Shown: piece after piece, positions 35,860 to 49,207 of the stretch
How positions within the stretch are numbered: position 1 is the stretch's first letter
How the letters are laid out: every line of letters starts with the position of its first letter
Assembly (NCBI RefSeq): GCF_018310535.1
Contig: NZ_CP074102.1
Location: 4,154,001 to 4,218,000, forward strand
Direction of reading: 5' to 3'
DNA length: 64,000 nucleotides
Source: Streptomyces mirabilis
Lineage (GTDB): Bacteria > Actinomycetota > Actinomycetes > Streptomycetales > Streptomycetaceae
Made by a program: the position numbers and the translations under genes
Notes under the pieces: model-generated
Databases searched by the model: none
What the model was told of the DNA's origin: nothing
Seen by the model: only the letters and a program-made list of their open reading frames with translations

Positions 35860-35938
35860 TTCGGGTCTCAGCCCTCGCGGATCTCAGCCCTGGCGGGAGT
35901 CCGCTCTTGCGGGTCTCAGCCCTTGCGGGTCTCGACGA
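35860..35938. repeat. 16-bp imperfect tandem repeat at the 3' end of the cyclophilin gene
   Basis: Units start at about 35860, 35875, 35891, 35907 and 35923, with a consensus near TTGCGGGTCTCAGCCC. The last unit overlaps the cyclophilin stop codon at 35916-35918 and final codons. Confidence 0.7.
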
Positions 35939-36449
35939 CGACCGACTCGATGACGACGTCGTTGACCGGGCGGTCGGTGCGCGGGTTCGTCTGGGTGCTC
36001 GCGATGGTGTCCACGACCTTCTGGCTGGCCGCGTTGGTGACCTCGCCGAAGATGGTGTGCTTGCGGGTCAGCCAGGCCGTCGGGGAGACGGTGATGAAGA
36101 ACTGCGAGCCGTTGGTACCGGGGCCGGCGTTGGCCATGGCCAGCAGGTACGGCTTGTCGAAGGCGAGCTCCGGGTGGAATTCGTCCTCGAACTGGTAACC
36201 GGGGCCGCCGGTGCCGTTGCCCAGCGGGTCACCGCCCTGGATCATGAATCCGCTGATCACCCGGTGGAAGACCGTGCCGTCGTAGAGCTTGTCGGTGGAC
36301 TTCTCACCCGTCTCCGGGTTGATCCACTCACGCTCGCCCGTGGCAAGCTCTACAAAGTTCCGGACCGTCTTGGGCGTGTGGTTCGGCAGGAGCCGGACTT
36401 CGATGTCGCCTTGGTTGGTCTTCAGGGTGGCGTAAAGCTGCTCGGCCAC
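35916..36449 (-). CDS. cyclophilin-type peptidyl-prolyl cis-trans isomerase
   Basis: 177-residue cytosolic cyclophilin from GTG 36447-36449 (GGAAGG upstream). Active-site motifs are FHRVISGFMIQGGDP, GPGTNGSQFFIT and the later HTIFGEV. No signal sequence, so it is the cytoplasmic form. It catalyses proline isomerisation during folding. It is divergent from the DUF5324 gene. Confidence 0.94.
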   Translation of the reverse strand: MAEQLYATLKTNQGDIEVRLLPNHTPKTVRNFVELATGEREWINPETGEKSTDKLYDGTVFHRVISGFMIQGGDPLGNGTGGPGYQFEDEFHPELAFDKPYLLAMANAGPGTNGSQFFITVSPTAWLTRKHTIFGEVTNAASQKVVDTIASTQTNPRTDRPVNDVVIESVVVETRKG

Positions 36450-36760
36450 GATCTGCCTTCCGTTGCCTTCTTTTGACCCCCCGATCCTCGCACGGACAGG
36501 GCCACGCGTCGCCCGGCCACCACCTCCGAGCGAATATCCGCGGGCGCGCTTGCAGAAATCCCCTCGAGTCCTTGCGTGCACAGGGCGCGACGCGGCGATC
36601 CGTGGCATTGTCGGCGACAAGCTCCTGTTGCCCCGTATGCCCTATCTCGCATGCCTCGCGGCCCCTCGGGGGGCATGATCTCGAACAGGGTGGAAAGGTG
36701 AACTGTGCCTTTTTGGGGTACCCGAACGCCCACGTACGCCACCGAGGAGGAGGAAAACCC
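36450..36760. promoter_or_regulatory. divergent promoter gap cyclophilin / DUF5324
   Basis: A 311-base region with no gene. No repeat or palindrome stands out. A strong ribosome site GAGGAGGAGG lies at its right end before the GTG at 36761. Confidence 0.5.
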
Positions 36761-37447
36761 GTGACCCGCATTGACAGCGTGCGCGCCGCGACCGGCTCGG
36801 CGAAGGACAGCGTGCTGCACGCCGCGGAAGTGGTGGCGCCTTACGCCGACACGGCCAAGGACCGGGCCTCGTACTACGCGAACGAGGCACTCGTACGGCT
36901 CGCGCCCAAGGTGTCGCTGGCCGCCGAGCAGGCCCGCGTCCAGTACGGCGCCCATCTCGCGCCGCGCCTGGAGCAGGCCCGTACACATGTGCCGCCCAAG
37001 GTCGACCAGGCCGCCGTCCGAACCCGCCAGGCGGCCGTGCAGGCCGCCGAGTACACCAAGCCGAGGATCGAGCAGGCGGTGGCCGCGGCTCAGCCTGTGC
37101 GTGAGGAGGCCGCGGCACGCGGTGTGGCGGCGATCGCCGCGCTGCGCGGACAGGTCTCGCCTAAGGAGATCCAGAAACTGGTCCGCAAGCACGAGCGGCA
37201 CGCGAAGGCCGGCCGCGCCGCCAAGCGTCTGCTCGTTCTGGGGATTCTCGCGGCCGGCGCCTTCGCTGCCTGGAAGTGGTGGGACAAGCAGGCCAACCCC
37301 GACTGGCTGGTCGAGCCGCCCGCCGCGACGGAGGTGCCCGAGACGGGCCGTCTTTCCTCGGTCGACGGCACTGGCCTGTCCGACCTGGACCCCGAGGTCC
37401 AGGCCAAGCAGGCCGAGGAGGAGACGGACCGCGACGACCGCCGCTGA
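36761..37447 (+). CDS. DUF5324-like membrane-associated protein
   Basis: 228-residue Ala-rich protein from GTG 36761. Long amphipathic helices (about 1-140) with repeated AAE/RQAAVQAAEYTKPRIEQA patterns suggest an apolipophorin- or late-embryogenesis-like coiled structure. One membrane helix is at about 151-168 (RLLVLGILAAGAFAAWKWW), followed by an acidic tail. Streptomyces homologues are annotated DUF5324; the function is unknown. It precedes a perfect 22-bp hairpin. Confidence 0.85.
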   Translation: MTRIDSVRAATGSAKDSVLHAAEVVAPYADTAKDRASYYANEALVRLAPKVSLAAEQARVQYGAHLAPRLEQARTHVPPKVDQAAVRTRQAAVQAAEYTKPRIEQAVAAAQPVREEAAARGVAAIAALRGQVSPKEIQKLVRKHERHAKAGRAAKRLLVLGILAAGAFAAWKWWDKQANPDWLVEPPAATEVPETGRLSSVDGTGLSDLDPEVQAKQAEEETDRDDRR

Positions 37448-37484
37448 CCCCGAACCCGGGAAACAGCCCTGAGCAAGGGCAACA

Positions 37485-37534
37485 ACATCGCCGTGGGGCA
37501 GGAGACCCTCAAGTCTCCTGCCCCACGGCGATGT
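37485..37534 (+). terminator. perfect 22-bp hairpin terminator
   Basis: The arms 37485-37506 and 37513-37534 are exact complements around a 6-base loop, one of the longest perfect stems in the window. TTT follows but is part of a parS-like site. Confidence 0.85.
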
Positions 37535-37546
37535 TTCACGTGGAAC
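37533..37546. promoter_or_regulatory. parS-like site (one mismatch)
   Basis: GTTTCACGTGGAAC differs from the ParB target GTTTCACGTGAAAC by one base. It overlaps the end of the hairpin by two bases and lies about 23 kb from the perfect sites by parA. Confidence 0.7.
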
Positions 37547-37901
37547 CGGCGGAACCGAACGATGGGCCGTGGGCGCGCGGCACGGAAACAAGCCGATTAC
37601 GCCTTCCGCCACGATGACGTTTGCAACGACCGATGCTCACAACATCCGCACAGACCCTCTTCACCGTGTGCATTGCAATGATTACGCATATCTGCTTACA
37701 GCAGCTCACACGAGGCTCCGGTGTCGGTTCGGACCGCCCCCGGGCCACGTCGGCCACCGGTGGGGCGACATCGACACCCACCCGCAAGCCGACCATTTGC
37801 GCAAACAACTGCAACGACTGCGAAGCCCGATGCGTGACCCAGGTCACCGAAAAACAAGAACCGGCCAGCCGCCGCGAAGGGCGTCTGACCGGTCCGTGAT
37901 G

Positions 37902-37974
37902 TGGAGCCTAGGGGAGTCGAACCCCTGACATCTGCCATGCAAAGACAGCGCTCTACCAACTGAGCTAAGGCCCC
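37902..37974 (-). tRNA. tRNA-Ala (TGC)
   Basis: A 73-base cloverleaf: acceptor GGGGCCT/AGGCTCC, D-arm TAGCTCAGTTGGTAGAGC, anticodon loop TTTGCAT (anticodon TGC) on stem CTGTC/GGCAG, T-arm AGGGGTTCGACTCCCCT. CCA is not encoded. Confidence 0.96.
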
Positions 37975-38092
37975 GGAAGACAGGCGTCCGGCCGGTGGAA
38001 TCGGGTACCGGAGGGCGCCGCAGACCAGAGTACCGGGTCACCCCCGGGATCTCGCAAAAAGATTAGGGGTCCCCGTGGGCGACCACTCTCCG

Positions 38093-38125
38093 TAAGATGC
38101 TCGACGTGGTTCGCTACAGCGAACC
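38093..38125 (+). promoter_or_regulatory. promoter with 18-bp palindromic operator upstream of HTH gene
   Basis: A -10-like TAAGAT (38093-38098) is followed by the perfect palindrome GGTTCGCTACAGCGAACC (38108-38125), two 8-base arms around AC. The gene for a helix-turn-helix protein starts 31 bases later, which suggests autorepression. Confidence 0.55.
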
Positions 38126-38156
38126 GCGGTATTTGGGGAAGCGATGGGGAGACGCA

Positions 38157-38705
38157 ATGGACGCCGCACAGCAGGAAGCAACCGCAAGAGCTCAAGAGCT
38201 GCAGCGGAACTGGTACGGAGAGCCGTTGGGGGCGCTCTTCCGTAGGCTCATCGAGGATCTGGGCCTCAACCAGGCGCGTCTTGCCGGGGTGCTGGGACTT
38301 TCCGCGCCCATGCTGTCGCAGCTGATGAGCGGTCAGCGTGCCAAGATCGGCAATCCCGCGGTGGTCCAGCGCGTGCAGCTGTTGCAGGACCTGGCGGGGC
38401 AGGTCGCGGACGGCAGCGTCAGCGCCGCCGAGGCGACCGAGCGCATGGACGAGATCAAGAAATCGCAAGGGGGCTCGGTGCTCAGCAACACCACGCAGTC
38501 GACGAGCAGTTCAGGTGCGCCCACGGTCAAGCGGGTGGTCCGCGAGATCCAGTCGCTGCTGCGCTCCGTGGCAGCCGCGGGAGACATCATCGACGCGGCC
38601 GACACCCTCGCCCCGACCCACCCGGAACTGGCAGAGTTCCTCCGGGTGTACGGCGCCGGCCGCACCTCCGACGCGGTCGCGCACTACCAGTCGCACCAGA
38701 GCTGA
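38157..38705 (+). CDS. helix-turn-helix DNA-binding protein
   Basis: 182-residue protein from ATG 38157 (GGGGAGACGCA upstream). An XRE/lambda-repressor-like HTH lies at about 27-75 (LIEDLGLNQARLAGVLGLSAPMLSQLMSGQ), followed by a helical middle, a Ser/Thr linker (about 108-122) and a C-terminal helical segment. It precedes a Ser/Thr kinase gene by 132 bases. The target is unknown; the palindrome at 38108-38125 is a candidate. Confidence 0.88.
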   Translation: MDAAQQEATARAQELQRNWYGEPLGALFRRLIEDLGLNQARLAGVLGLSAPMLSQLMSGQRAKIGNPAVVQRVQLLQDLAGQVADGSVSAAEATERMDEIKKSQGGSVLSNTTQSTSSSGAPTVKRVVREIQSLLRSVAAAGDIIDAADTLAPTHPELAEFLRVYGAGRTSDAVAHYQSHQS

Positions 38706-38837
38706 GCCGGCGGCCCGGCCGCCGCACACCCGGCGCCGGGGGCTCAGGACGCCGTCCGGTTCCGCACCTCGGGCCGCCGGGCGTCTCAACGGGGGGCCTC
38801 CGCCGGACCGACCGCCGAAGGGGAGCGACGCACGACC

Positions 38838-40376
38838 ATGGGTGAGGTCTTCGCCGGACGCTACGAACTGGTCGACCCGATCGGCCACGGGGGAGTCGGT
38901 GCGGTCTGGCGCGCCTGGGACCGGCGGCGGCGCCGTTATGTGGCCGCCAAGGTGCTCCAGCAGAGCGACGCGCACGCGCTGCTGCGCTTCGTGCGGGAGC
39001 AGGCGCTGCGGATCGATCACCCCCATGTCCTCGCCCCCGCCAGCTGGGCCGCCGACGACGACAAGGTGCTGTTCACCATGGACCTGGTGGCCGGGGGCTC
39101 CCTGGTCCACCTGGTCAACGACTACGGCCCGCTGCCGCCCGCGTTCGTCTGCACCCTGCTCGACCAGCTCCTCTCGGGAGTCGCCGCGGTGCACGCGGAG
39201 GGGGTCGTGCACCGTGACATCAAGCCCGCCAACATCCTGCTCGAAGCGACAGGTACGGCCCGGCCACGGCTGCGGCTGTCCGACTTCGGCATCGCGATGC
39301 GGCTGGGCGAGCCGCGGCTGACCGAGACCAACTACGTGGTCGGAACGCCCGGTTACTTCGCTCCCGAGCAGATGATGGGCGCCGAGCCGGACTTCCCCGC
39401 CGATCTGTTCGCCGTCGGCCTGGTCGCCCTCTACCTGCTCGAAGGGGCCAGACCCGATGCCAAGGCCCTGATCGAGTACTTCGCGGAGAACGGCACACCG
39501 GCCGCCCCCCAGAGCATCCCCGAGCCGCTGTGGCAGGTCGTGGCCACGCTGCTGCAGCCGGACCCCCGGGCACGGTTCCGCACCGCGACCGGGGCACGCA
39601 AGGCGCTGGCCTCGGCCACCGAGCTGCTGCCCGAGCCCGGCCCCGACGACGAGCTGGTCGAGGTCTTCGACCAACTCGGTCCGCTTCCCCCGGGGTTCGG
39701 CCCGGAAGGGCCACTCAGGGCGACCACGCCACGCGCCGCGGAGAACCCGGCTTCGTGGTCCGGTTCTGCCCTCGACTCCGGATCCGGATCCGAGTCCGCG
39801 ACCGGCTCCAGCACCACTTCTGGCACCGCCTCCGGCACCGGTTCCGGCCCGCACGACTCGGGGCCATGGCATCACGATTCCGGGGCGCTTTCCCGGGAGC
39901 CCGTCTCCGGGGCCGCGTGGGCGGATCGTTCCTCCGGGGGCGTATGGCCTGCGTCCGACTCGGGTGGCGTACGACCGGAGCCTGCCCCCGGCGCCGTACG
40001 ACACGAGCCCGCCACCGGTGCCGTACCGCCGCACCTCGCGCCCGACGCCACACCCCCGCAGCCGTCCACGATGTCGGACACCGGCAGCTTCCACCTGCCG
40101 CCACCGCAGCCACGTCCCCAGTCCGTGTGGCAGCACGATCAGCCCCCCACTCCCCCCACCTCGGTCGTGCTGCCGGTGCCGACCCCCACTCCTGCCCTGC
40201 CGTTCGACCACACGCCCGTGCAGCCGCCCTCCCCCGTGCGGCCCGCGGATCCGAGCGCCGCGACGCGTCAGCACGCGCAGCCCCGCCCCGGACCGCCCGC
40301 GAAGGTGGCCGTCCCGGTGCTGCTCCTCGCGCTGGCCTGTTTCGCGGTGGGCTTCTGGGCGCTGACCCAGATCTGA
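38838..40376 (+). CDS. membrane-anchored Ser/Thr protein kinase
   Basis: 512-residue kinase. The catalytic domain (about 8-260) shows IGHGGVGAVW, VAAKVL, HRDIKPANILL, SDFGIAMR and FAPEQ. A very long disordered region rich in Ser, Gly, Pro and Thr (about 290-485) leads to one C-terminal membrane helix (about 490-508, VAVPVLLLALACFAVGFWAL). Unlike PknB it has no PASTA or other extracellular domain. Substrates are unknown; the adjacent HTH regulator is one candidate. Confidence 0.92.
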   Translation: MGEVFAGRYELVDPIGHGGVGAVWRAWDRRRRRYVAAKVLQQSDAHALLRFVREQALRIDHPHVLAPASWAADDDKVLFTMDLVAGGSLVHLVNDYGPLPPAFVCTLLDQLLSGVAAVHAEGVVHRDIKPANILLEATGTARPRLRLSDFGIAMRLGEPRLTETNYVVGTPGYFAPEQMMGAEPDFPADLFAVGLVALYLLEGARPDAKALIEYFAENGTPAAPQSIPEPLWQVVATLLQPDPRARFRTATGARKALASATELLPEPGPDDELVEVFDQLGPLPPGFGPEGPLRATTPRAAENPASWSGSALDSGSGSESATGSSTTSGTASGTGSGPHDSGPWHHDSGALSREPVSGAAWADRSSGGVWPASDSGGVRPEPAPGAVRHEPATGAVPPHLAPDATPPQPSTMSDTGSFHLPPPQPRPQSVWQHDQPPTPPTSVVLPVPTPTPALPFDHTPVQPPSPVRPADPSAATRQHAQPRPGPPAKVAVPVLLLALACFAVGFWALTQI

Positions 40377-40413
40377 CCTCCGGCGCCCGTAAGCCCTGTC
40401 CCTCCTTGGTGGC

Positions 40414-41757
40414 TTACCAGCCGCGCGGCGTCGCCCGCCGTCGTGCGGCCACCGTCCACACCCCGAGCGCCAGCACCAGGACGCTCCCGGTGCCGATACC
40501 GCCCACGGCGACCAGCTTCATCGTGGTGCCGTCGTCGCTCCCGCCCCTTCCGGCAGGCACCATCCCACCGGTGGACGGCACGGAGTCACCGGTCGCGGAA
40601 TCGAACGCGCCACGCGGTACGGCCCGCCCCGCGTACGCAGGGCCGCTCTGCGCGGCGCCGTCCACCCGTACGCGCAGGATCAGTCCGAACGGCCCGTCGC
40701 CGAACTTGTCGGCGACCTGCGCCGCGAGATGGACGACGAGATAGTACGAACCGGCGAACCGCATGCCGCCGGTCCGATCGTTGAAGGCGTAGCGGTTGTC
40801 GTACTCGACGGGCGGCAGCGGATCCAGAGCGGCGGACCGCTGGCTGCCGTCGTATCCCGCGCCCGTGTCGGTGACGAGTCCGCGCACGGGGTTGTAGAGG
40901 GACATGACGAGAGCCGTGCCCACGAATCCCTCGCCGCCGCTCGAACTGCCGAGTTCGGCGGTGGCGGAGAACTGCTGTCCCCAGTCGACCGGCACCTTGT
41001 AGAAGAGCGTCTGCCCGGGGCTGATCCCGTCCTTCCAGACTCCCTGTTCGAGGGCGCCTGCCGTGGTGAACCCCGCGCCGCCCCGGCGTGGCCGCGCGTC
41101 GCCCTGGAGGGCCTCGGGCGAGGCGGAGTTCCAGGTCTCAGGGGCACTGGTCGACCCCGCCTTCTTCAAACGGGGTTCGGACACATAGTTCAGTTCGAGG
41201 TCCCAGGCGTCGGGGGAGGAGGGCGGGGAGGCCGAGGAGGCGGATGCCGCGGTGCGCTCGACGACCACGTAGTACGTTCCGGCCGTCTGGCAGGCGTACT
41301 TGCCGGGGCCGATCTCGCGCGACGCCCAGGCGGCGATGGGGTGGGGGCTCTGGGAGGGGCCGAAGTGGGCGGTCGTAGAAGGGGAGCAACTGCCGCTGTT
41401 GCCATCCTGTACGGAGACCTTGACGCCGTCGGAGTAGGCGACCGTGGCACCGGGCCTGGGGACGGCGGTGGCGGCGATGTACGCGTTGGAGGTGGCGTCG
41501 AGCTCCAGGCGGTAATAGAGCTTGCCGTCCTTGCCGAGGGAACTGCGGTACGTCCGGCCGGGCTCCAGCCGTACGGCGTCCGTGGTGCCCGTGGCGCCCT
41601 GGACCGTCGTGGCGTCCTGGGCGAAGGCGTACGGCTTCGGTGTACCGGTCTCGGCTGCCGCGGCGGACCGCCCGGGCAGGGCCGCCGTCGCGCACAGGAC
41701 CGTCGCCACGATCGCGAGCGGCCGACCGCCGTGCCACCATGCCGTGCGCCGCCCCAT
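40414..41757 (-). CDS. secreted, C-terminally membrane-anchored protein of unknown function
   Basis: 447-residue protein. ATG 41755-41757 (GAGGGGTGG upstream) is preferred over an in-frame ATG 57 bases earlier because it gives a clean signal peptide: GRRTAWWHGG, a hydrophobic core IVATVLCATAALPG and AAAA near a cleavage site at about 35. The mature part has beta-rich repeats with YYRLELDA and SYYLVVHLAAQ. A C-terminal helix (about 420-440, VGGIGTGSVLVLALGVWTVA) ends in ARRRATPRGW. It is extracytoplasmic. No catalytic motif was recognised. Confidence 0.82.
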   Translation of the reverse strand: MGRRTAWWHGGRPLAIVATVLCATAALPGRSAAAAETGTPKPYAFAQDATTVQGATGTTDAVRLEPGRTYRSSLGKDGKLYYRLELDATSNAYIAATAVPRPGATVAYSDGVKVSVQDGNSGSCSPSTTAHFGPSQSPHPIAAWASREIGPGKYACQTAGTYYVVVERTAASASSASPPSSPDAWDLELNYVSEPRLKKAGSTSAPETWNSASPEALQGDARPRRGGAGFTTAGALEQGVWKDGISPGQTLFYKVPVDWGQQFSATAELGSSSGGEGFVGTALVMSLYNPVRGLVTDTGAGYDGSQRSAALDPLPPVEYDNRYAFNDRTGGMRFAGSYYLVVHLAAQVADKFGDGPFGLILRVRVDGAAQSGPAYAGRAVPRGAFDSATGDSVPSTGGMVPAGRGGSDDGTTMKLVAVGGIGTGSVLVLALGVWTVAARRRATPRGW

Positions 41758-41932
41758 CACGCGCCACCCCTCGTCGTAGCCCCGGACCGTGGCCCATCCT
41801 GCCCCGCCGGTCACGGAGCCACCCCCGCTATCCGCACAAGCGGCCGAAACCGCCTGCCCAGAGGGCCGATATCTTCACTTACGCAATCAATTAATTTGCC
41901 AAAGCGAATCCAAAGCGGGTGGGCAATACAAA

Positions 41933-41958
41933 ACCCCGACCGCGAGGGCGGTCGGGGT
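41933..41958 (-). terminator. terminator of the DLW-39 gene
   Basis: The stem CCCCGACCGC/GCGGTCGGGG, extended by one A-T pair, encloses a GAGG loop. On the minus strand it is followed by TTTTG, and it lies 24 bases after the small gene stop. Confidence 0.88.
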
Positions 41959-41982
41959 CTGATCTGAGACTGGTGTCGATTC

Positions 41983-42111
41983 TCACGAACCCGTGGGCAC
42001 GGAGTCAGTCGCCTCCGTCCACAGATCCTGCTCGGCGCGATCCGCCTGGATCTGGCGGTACACGAGGAGCCCGCCGATGGCGGCCAGTGCGACCAGGAGA
42101 AGCTTCTTCAC
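41983..42111 (-). CDS. DLW-39 family small protein
   Basis: 42-residue protein from GTG 42109-42111. A hydrophobic helix at about 3-16 (KLLLVALAAIGGLLVY) precedes QIQADRAEQDLWTEATDSV, which contains the DLW motif that names this actinobacterial family. It is a small inner-membrane or exported peptide of unknown role, typically encoded near gyrA. It has its own terminator and a palindromic promoter. Confidence 0.85.
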   Translation of the reverse strand: MKKLLLVALAAIGGLLVYRQIQADRAEQDLWTEATDSVPTGS

Positions 42112-42459
42112 CGCGCGACCTCGTCTTTCGTTGACGTAGGGGACCTCTGGCGCCCGACTATACACACCGACCGATATCGATCGGTGACCTGCACCGACCC
42201 CCAACTGCCGCCCACCGGAGAGCAGTAGGAGCGGATCCGGCCGCTCCGGTCACGGTCGTATCGCACGGTGATCACACCTCGCACACAGTGACTTTCGGCA
42301 CCCTCTCGCACCTTTCAGGCACTTTTCCGACCTCTTGCGTCCATCCGAGTGGTGTTGATCTGAACATCGACGCGCCACGGGCGTCGGTCCACCACTTCGC
42401 GGCCCACATACACATCATGAGGAAAGTACGCAAATCGCCTGACCCGAAAGTGAGGGGCC
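42112..42459. promoter_or_regulatory. divergent promoter gap DLW-39 / small secreted protein
   Basis: A 348-base gap. On the minus side, TATAGT (42156-42161) is a good -10, and the near-perfect 22-base palindrome at 42164-42185 (CACCGACCGAT and ATCGATCGGTG arms, one mismatch) covers the -35 region. It may be an operator. Nothing further is seen to the right except the ribosome site GTGAGGGGCC. Confidence 0.55.
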
Positions 42460-42813
42460 ATGACCCAGAACAAGGTCATGAAGCTGTGGACCGCCATCGT
42501 CACCGTCTTCGTCGCGCTGTGCACGGCGCTCGGTTTCATCACGACCACCGCGGCCGCGGCGGTACCGCAGGCCGAAGCGACGCGCAACAGCACGGTCGCC
42601 GCGACAGTGCCGGCGATCTCTCCCTGGGCCGGTCCACACAGCCGGGCCCTGCCCCCCACCATGAAGCAACGCATCCGCGCCGAGGCCCACGGCTCCTCAC
42701 CGAGCTGCCGGCACCGCCCGCCGACCGAGGCCACCGAGGCCGACCCGGCCGACCTCGCGTCGCTCTACGGCCCTGAGGCCCACACCGAGCCCGAGACCCG
42801 CCTCCAGCGCTGA
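42460..42813 (+). CDS. small hypothetical exported protein (DUF6344-like)
   Basis: 117-residue protein from ATG 42460 (GTGAGGGGCC immediately upstream). An N-terminal hydrophobic stretch (about 9-32, LWTAIVTVFVALCTALGFIT) followed by TTAAAAVPQA looks like a signal peptide or anchor. The rest is polar and probably disordered. Similar proteins in Streptomyces are annotated DUF6344, but that family link is from memory of the pattern and is uncertain. Confidence 0.65.
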   Translation: MTQNKVMKLWTAIVTVFVALCTALGFITTTAAAAVPQAEATRNSTVAATVPAISPWAGPHSRALPPTMKQRIRAEAHGSSPSCRHRPPTEATEADPADLASLYGPEAHTEPETRLQR

Positions 42814-42893
42814 CCGGCGCGGCTCCGCCCCATCCCCCAGCTCCTCTCACCTGACGTAGCGGCGAACTTGCGTACACCGCCACCCACAGATCC

Positions 42894-42929
42894 GAAGGCC
42901 CGGCACCTCGAAAGAGCTGCCGGGCCTTC
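42894..42929 (+). terminator. terminator after small hypothetical gene
   Basis: The arms GAAGGCCCGGCA and TGCCGGGCCTTC are exact complements around a 12-base loop. The surrounding gap 42814-43145 holds no gene. Confidence 0.8.
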
Positions 42930-43107
42930 GCCGTGTCCGGCGCCTGGCCATGTCCGGCACCTCGTCGTCCCGGTCCGCACCGAGGAGTACGCGGCGTTGA
43001 CGCTTGGACGAAGGGGGAAACCTGTAGCAACTCCCGTGATTCCCAGCCAAGAGCGCGGAGTAGTGACACTGAGGCGGCACCGGCGACTGATGTCGGCCGT
43101 AAATGCC

Positions 43108-43142
43108 AAAGACCCCCGGGTGTGATCACCCGGGGGTCTTTT
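43108..43142 (-). terminator. terminator after tRNA-Ile
   Basis: Hairpin with stem AAAGACCCCCGGGTG and its complement, and T-runs on both strands, directly beside the tRNA-Ile 3' end at 43146. Confidence 0.9.
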
Positions 43143-43145
43143 GGT

Positions 43146-43222
43146 TGGTGGGGCTAACAGGATTTGAACCTGTGGCCTCATCCTTATCAGGGATGCGCTC
43201 TAACCAACTGAGCTATAGCCCC
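43146..43222 (-). tRNA. tRNA-Ile (GAT)
   Basis: A 77-base cloverleaf with encoded CCA: acceptor GGGGCTA/TAGCCCC, anticodon loop CTGATAA (anticodon GAT) on stem CATCC/GGATG, T-arm ACAGGTTCAAATCCTGT. Downstream of the gyrB-gyrA-DUF3566 group, a common actinobacterial arrangement. Confidence 0.97.
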
Positions 43223-43334
43223 GCCGCGCTTTGCGGTGTGTGTCCCGCGCGCTGACCTCTGAACATTAGCGCACGACGCGGCCAGTCCCAAAATCGGTAT
43301 CCCAGGCCTCCCGGCCGGGCCCGACGAGCTGCTG

Positions 43335-44126
43335 TTACTCGTCCTCGGCGAGGGTCAGCTCGATACCGCCGACGAAGCCCGCGGAAAGGTTGTAGATGAA
43401 CGAGCCGAGCGTCGCGAGCGCCGTGGCGAGCACGACGTCGATGACCGCGATGATCGACGTGAACATCAGGACGTGCGGCAGGGAGAGGAACGACTGCAGG
43501 TCGAAGCCGTTCGACTCGTTCGAACCCGTCGCCTCGGAAATGGTGCCGCCGACCGTCGAGAAGACGCCCATCGCGTCCAGGACCATCCACAGCACCGCCG
43601 CCGCCACGATCGTGCAGATGCCGAGCGCGATGGAGAGCAGGAAGCTGACCTTCATCACCGACCAGGGGTCGGTCTTGGCCACCCGCAGCCGCGCCTTGCG
43701 GGTGCGGGGCGCGGTGCGCGCTCCGGTCCGCGGCCGGCGTACGGCGCCGGCCGGCGTCTGAGCCGGGTACGCCTGCGGCGGGTGGTACGGCTGCGCGGGC
43801 TGTTGCGGCTGCCGTTCCCCCGGCAACGCGGAGCCGGCCTCGGGAGCGGCCCCGGCAGGGGCCGCCGAGGCGGCTGAAGCGGCCGAAGGAGCCCCCGGTG
43901 GGGGCGTCGAAGCGGGCGCCGCGCCGGGCGCGGGCTTGGTCTTCGCCGAACCGGCCGCCGCCGGGCCCGCTCCGGCCGCGTACTGCTGGGCCTGCGGGCC
44001 TCGGGTGTCCGTCACAGTTCCCCCCTGGGATCCATGAGAGTCATGGGAGTCAGTCGCCTCCGCGGCGGAGCCACGGCCGCCGTCCGTATCCGTACCGGTC
44101 GATCCGGCGCCCGTGGCTCCGCTCAC
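43335..44126 (-). CDS. DUF3566 membrane protein
   Basis: 263-residue protein from GTG 44124-44126 (AGGAGTGAG upstream). The N-terminal 140 residues are low-complexity Ala/Pro/Gly/Thr. The C-terminal DUF3566 domain has two membrane helices (about 160-183, VSFLLSIALGICTIVAAAVLWMV, and 220-245) and the typical KTDPWSVMKVSF entry. It is conserved directly downstream of gyrA in actinobacteria; the function is unknown. Confidence 0.92.
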   Translation of the reverse strand: MSGATGAGSTGTDTDGGRGSAAEATDSHDSHGSQGGTVTDTRGPQAQQYAAGAGPAAAGSAKTKPAPGAAPASTPPPGAPSAASAASAAPAGAAPEAGSALPGERQPQQPAQPYHPPQAYPAQTPAGAVRRPRTGARTAPRTRKARLRVAKTDPWSVMKVSFLLSIALGICTIVAAAVLWMVLDAMGVFSTVGGTISEATGSNESNGFDLQSFLSLPHVLMFTSIIAVIDVVLATALATLGSFIYNLSAGFVGGIELTLAEDE

Positions 44127-44144
44127 GATGACTCACTCCTCGCG

Positions 44145-46739
<2,595 letters not shown>

Positions 46740-46781
46740 TGCTGGTGAAGATCCTTTCTGCTGCGGTCAGCTGAGACCGAC

Positions 46782-49207
<2,426 letters not shown>

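Larger units (their letters stand above)
37448..37901. other. 454-base region between DUF5324 gene and tRNA-Ala
   Basis: Holds a terminator hairpin and a parS-like site at its left end. From about 37610 to 37700 base composition is clearly less GC-rich than the surroundings. An open frame from ATG 37614 to 37928 has low third-position GC, no ribosome site and ends inside tRNA-Ala, so it is not called. Confidence 0.5.

Noticed and set aside
37614..37928. Small ORF (MTFATTDAHN...) left of tRNA-Ala
   Set aside because: Low third-position GC, no ribosome site and an end inside the tRNA gene. Could be revisited if conserved.
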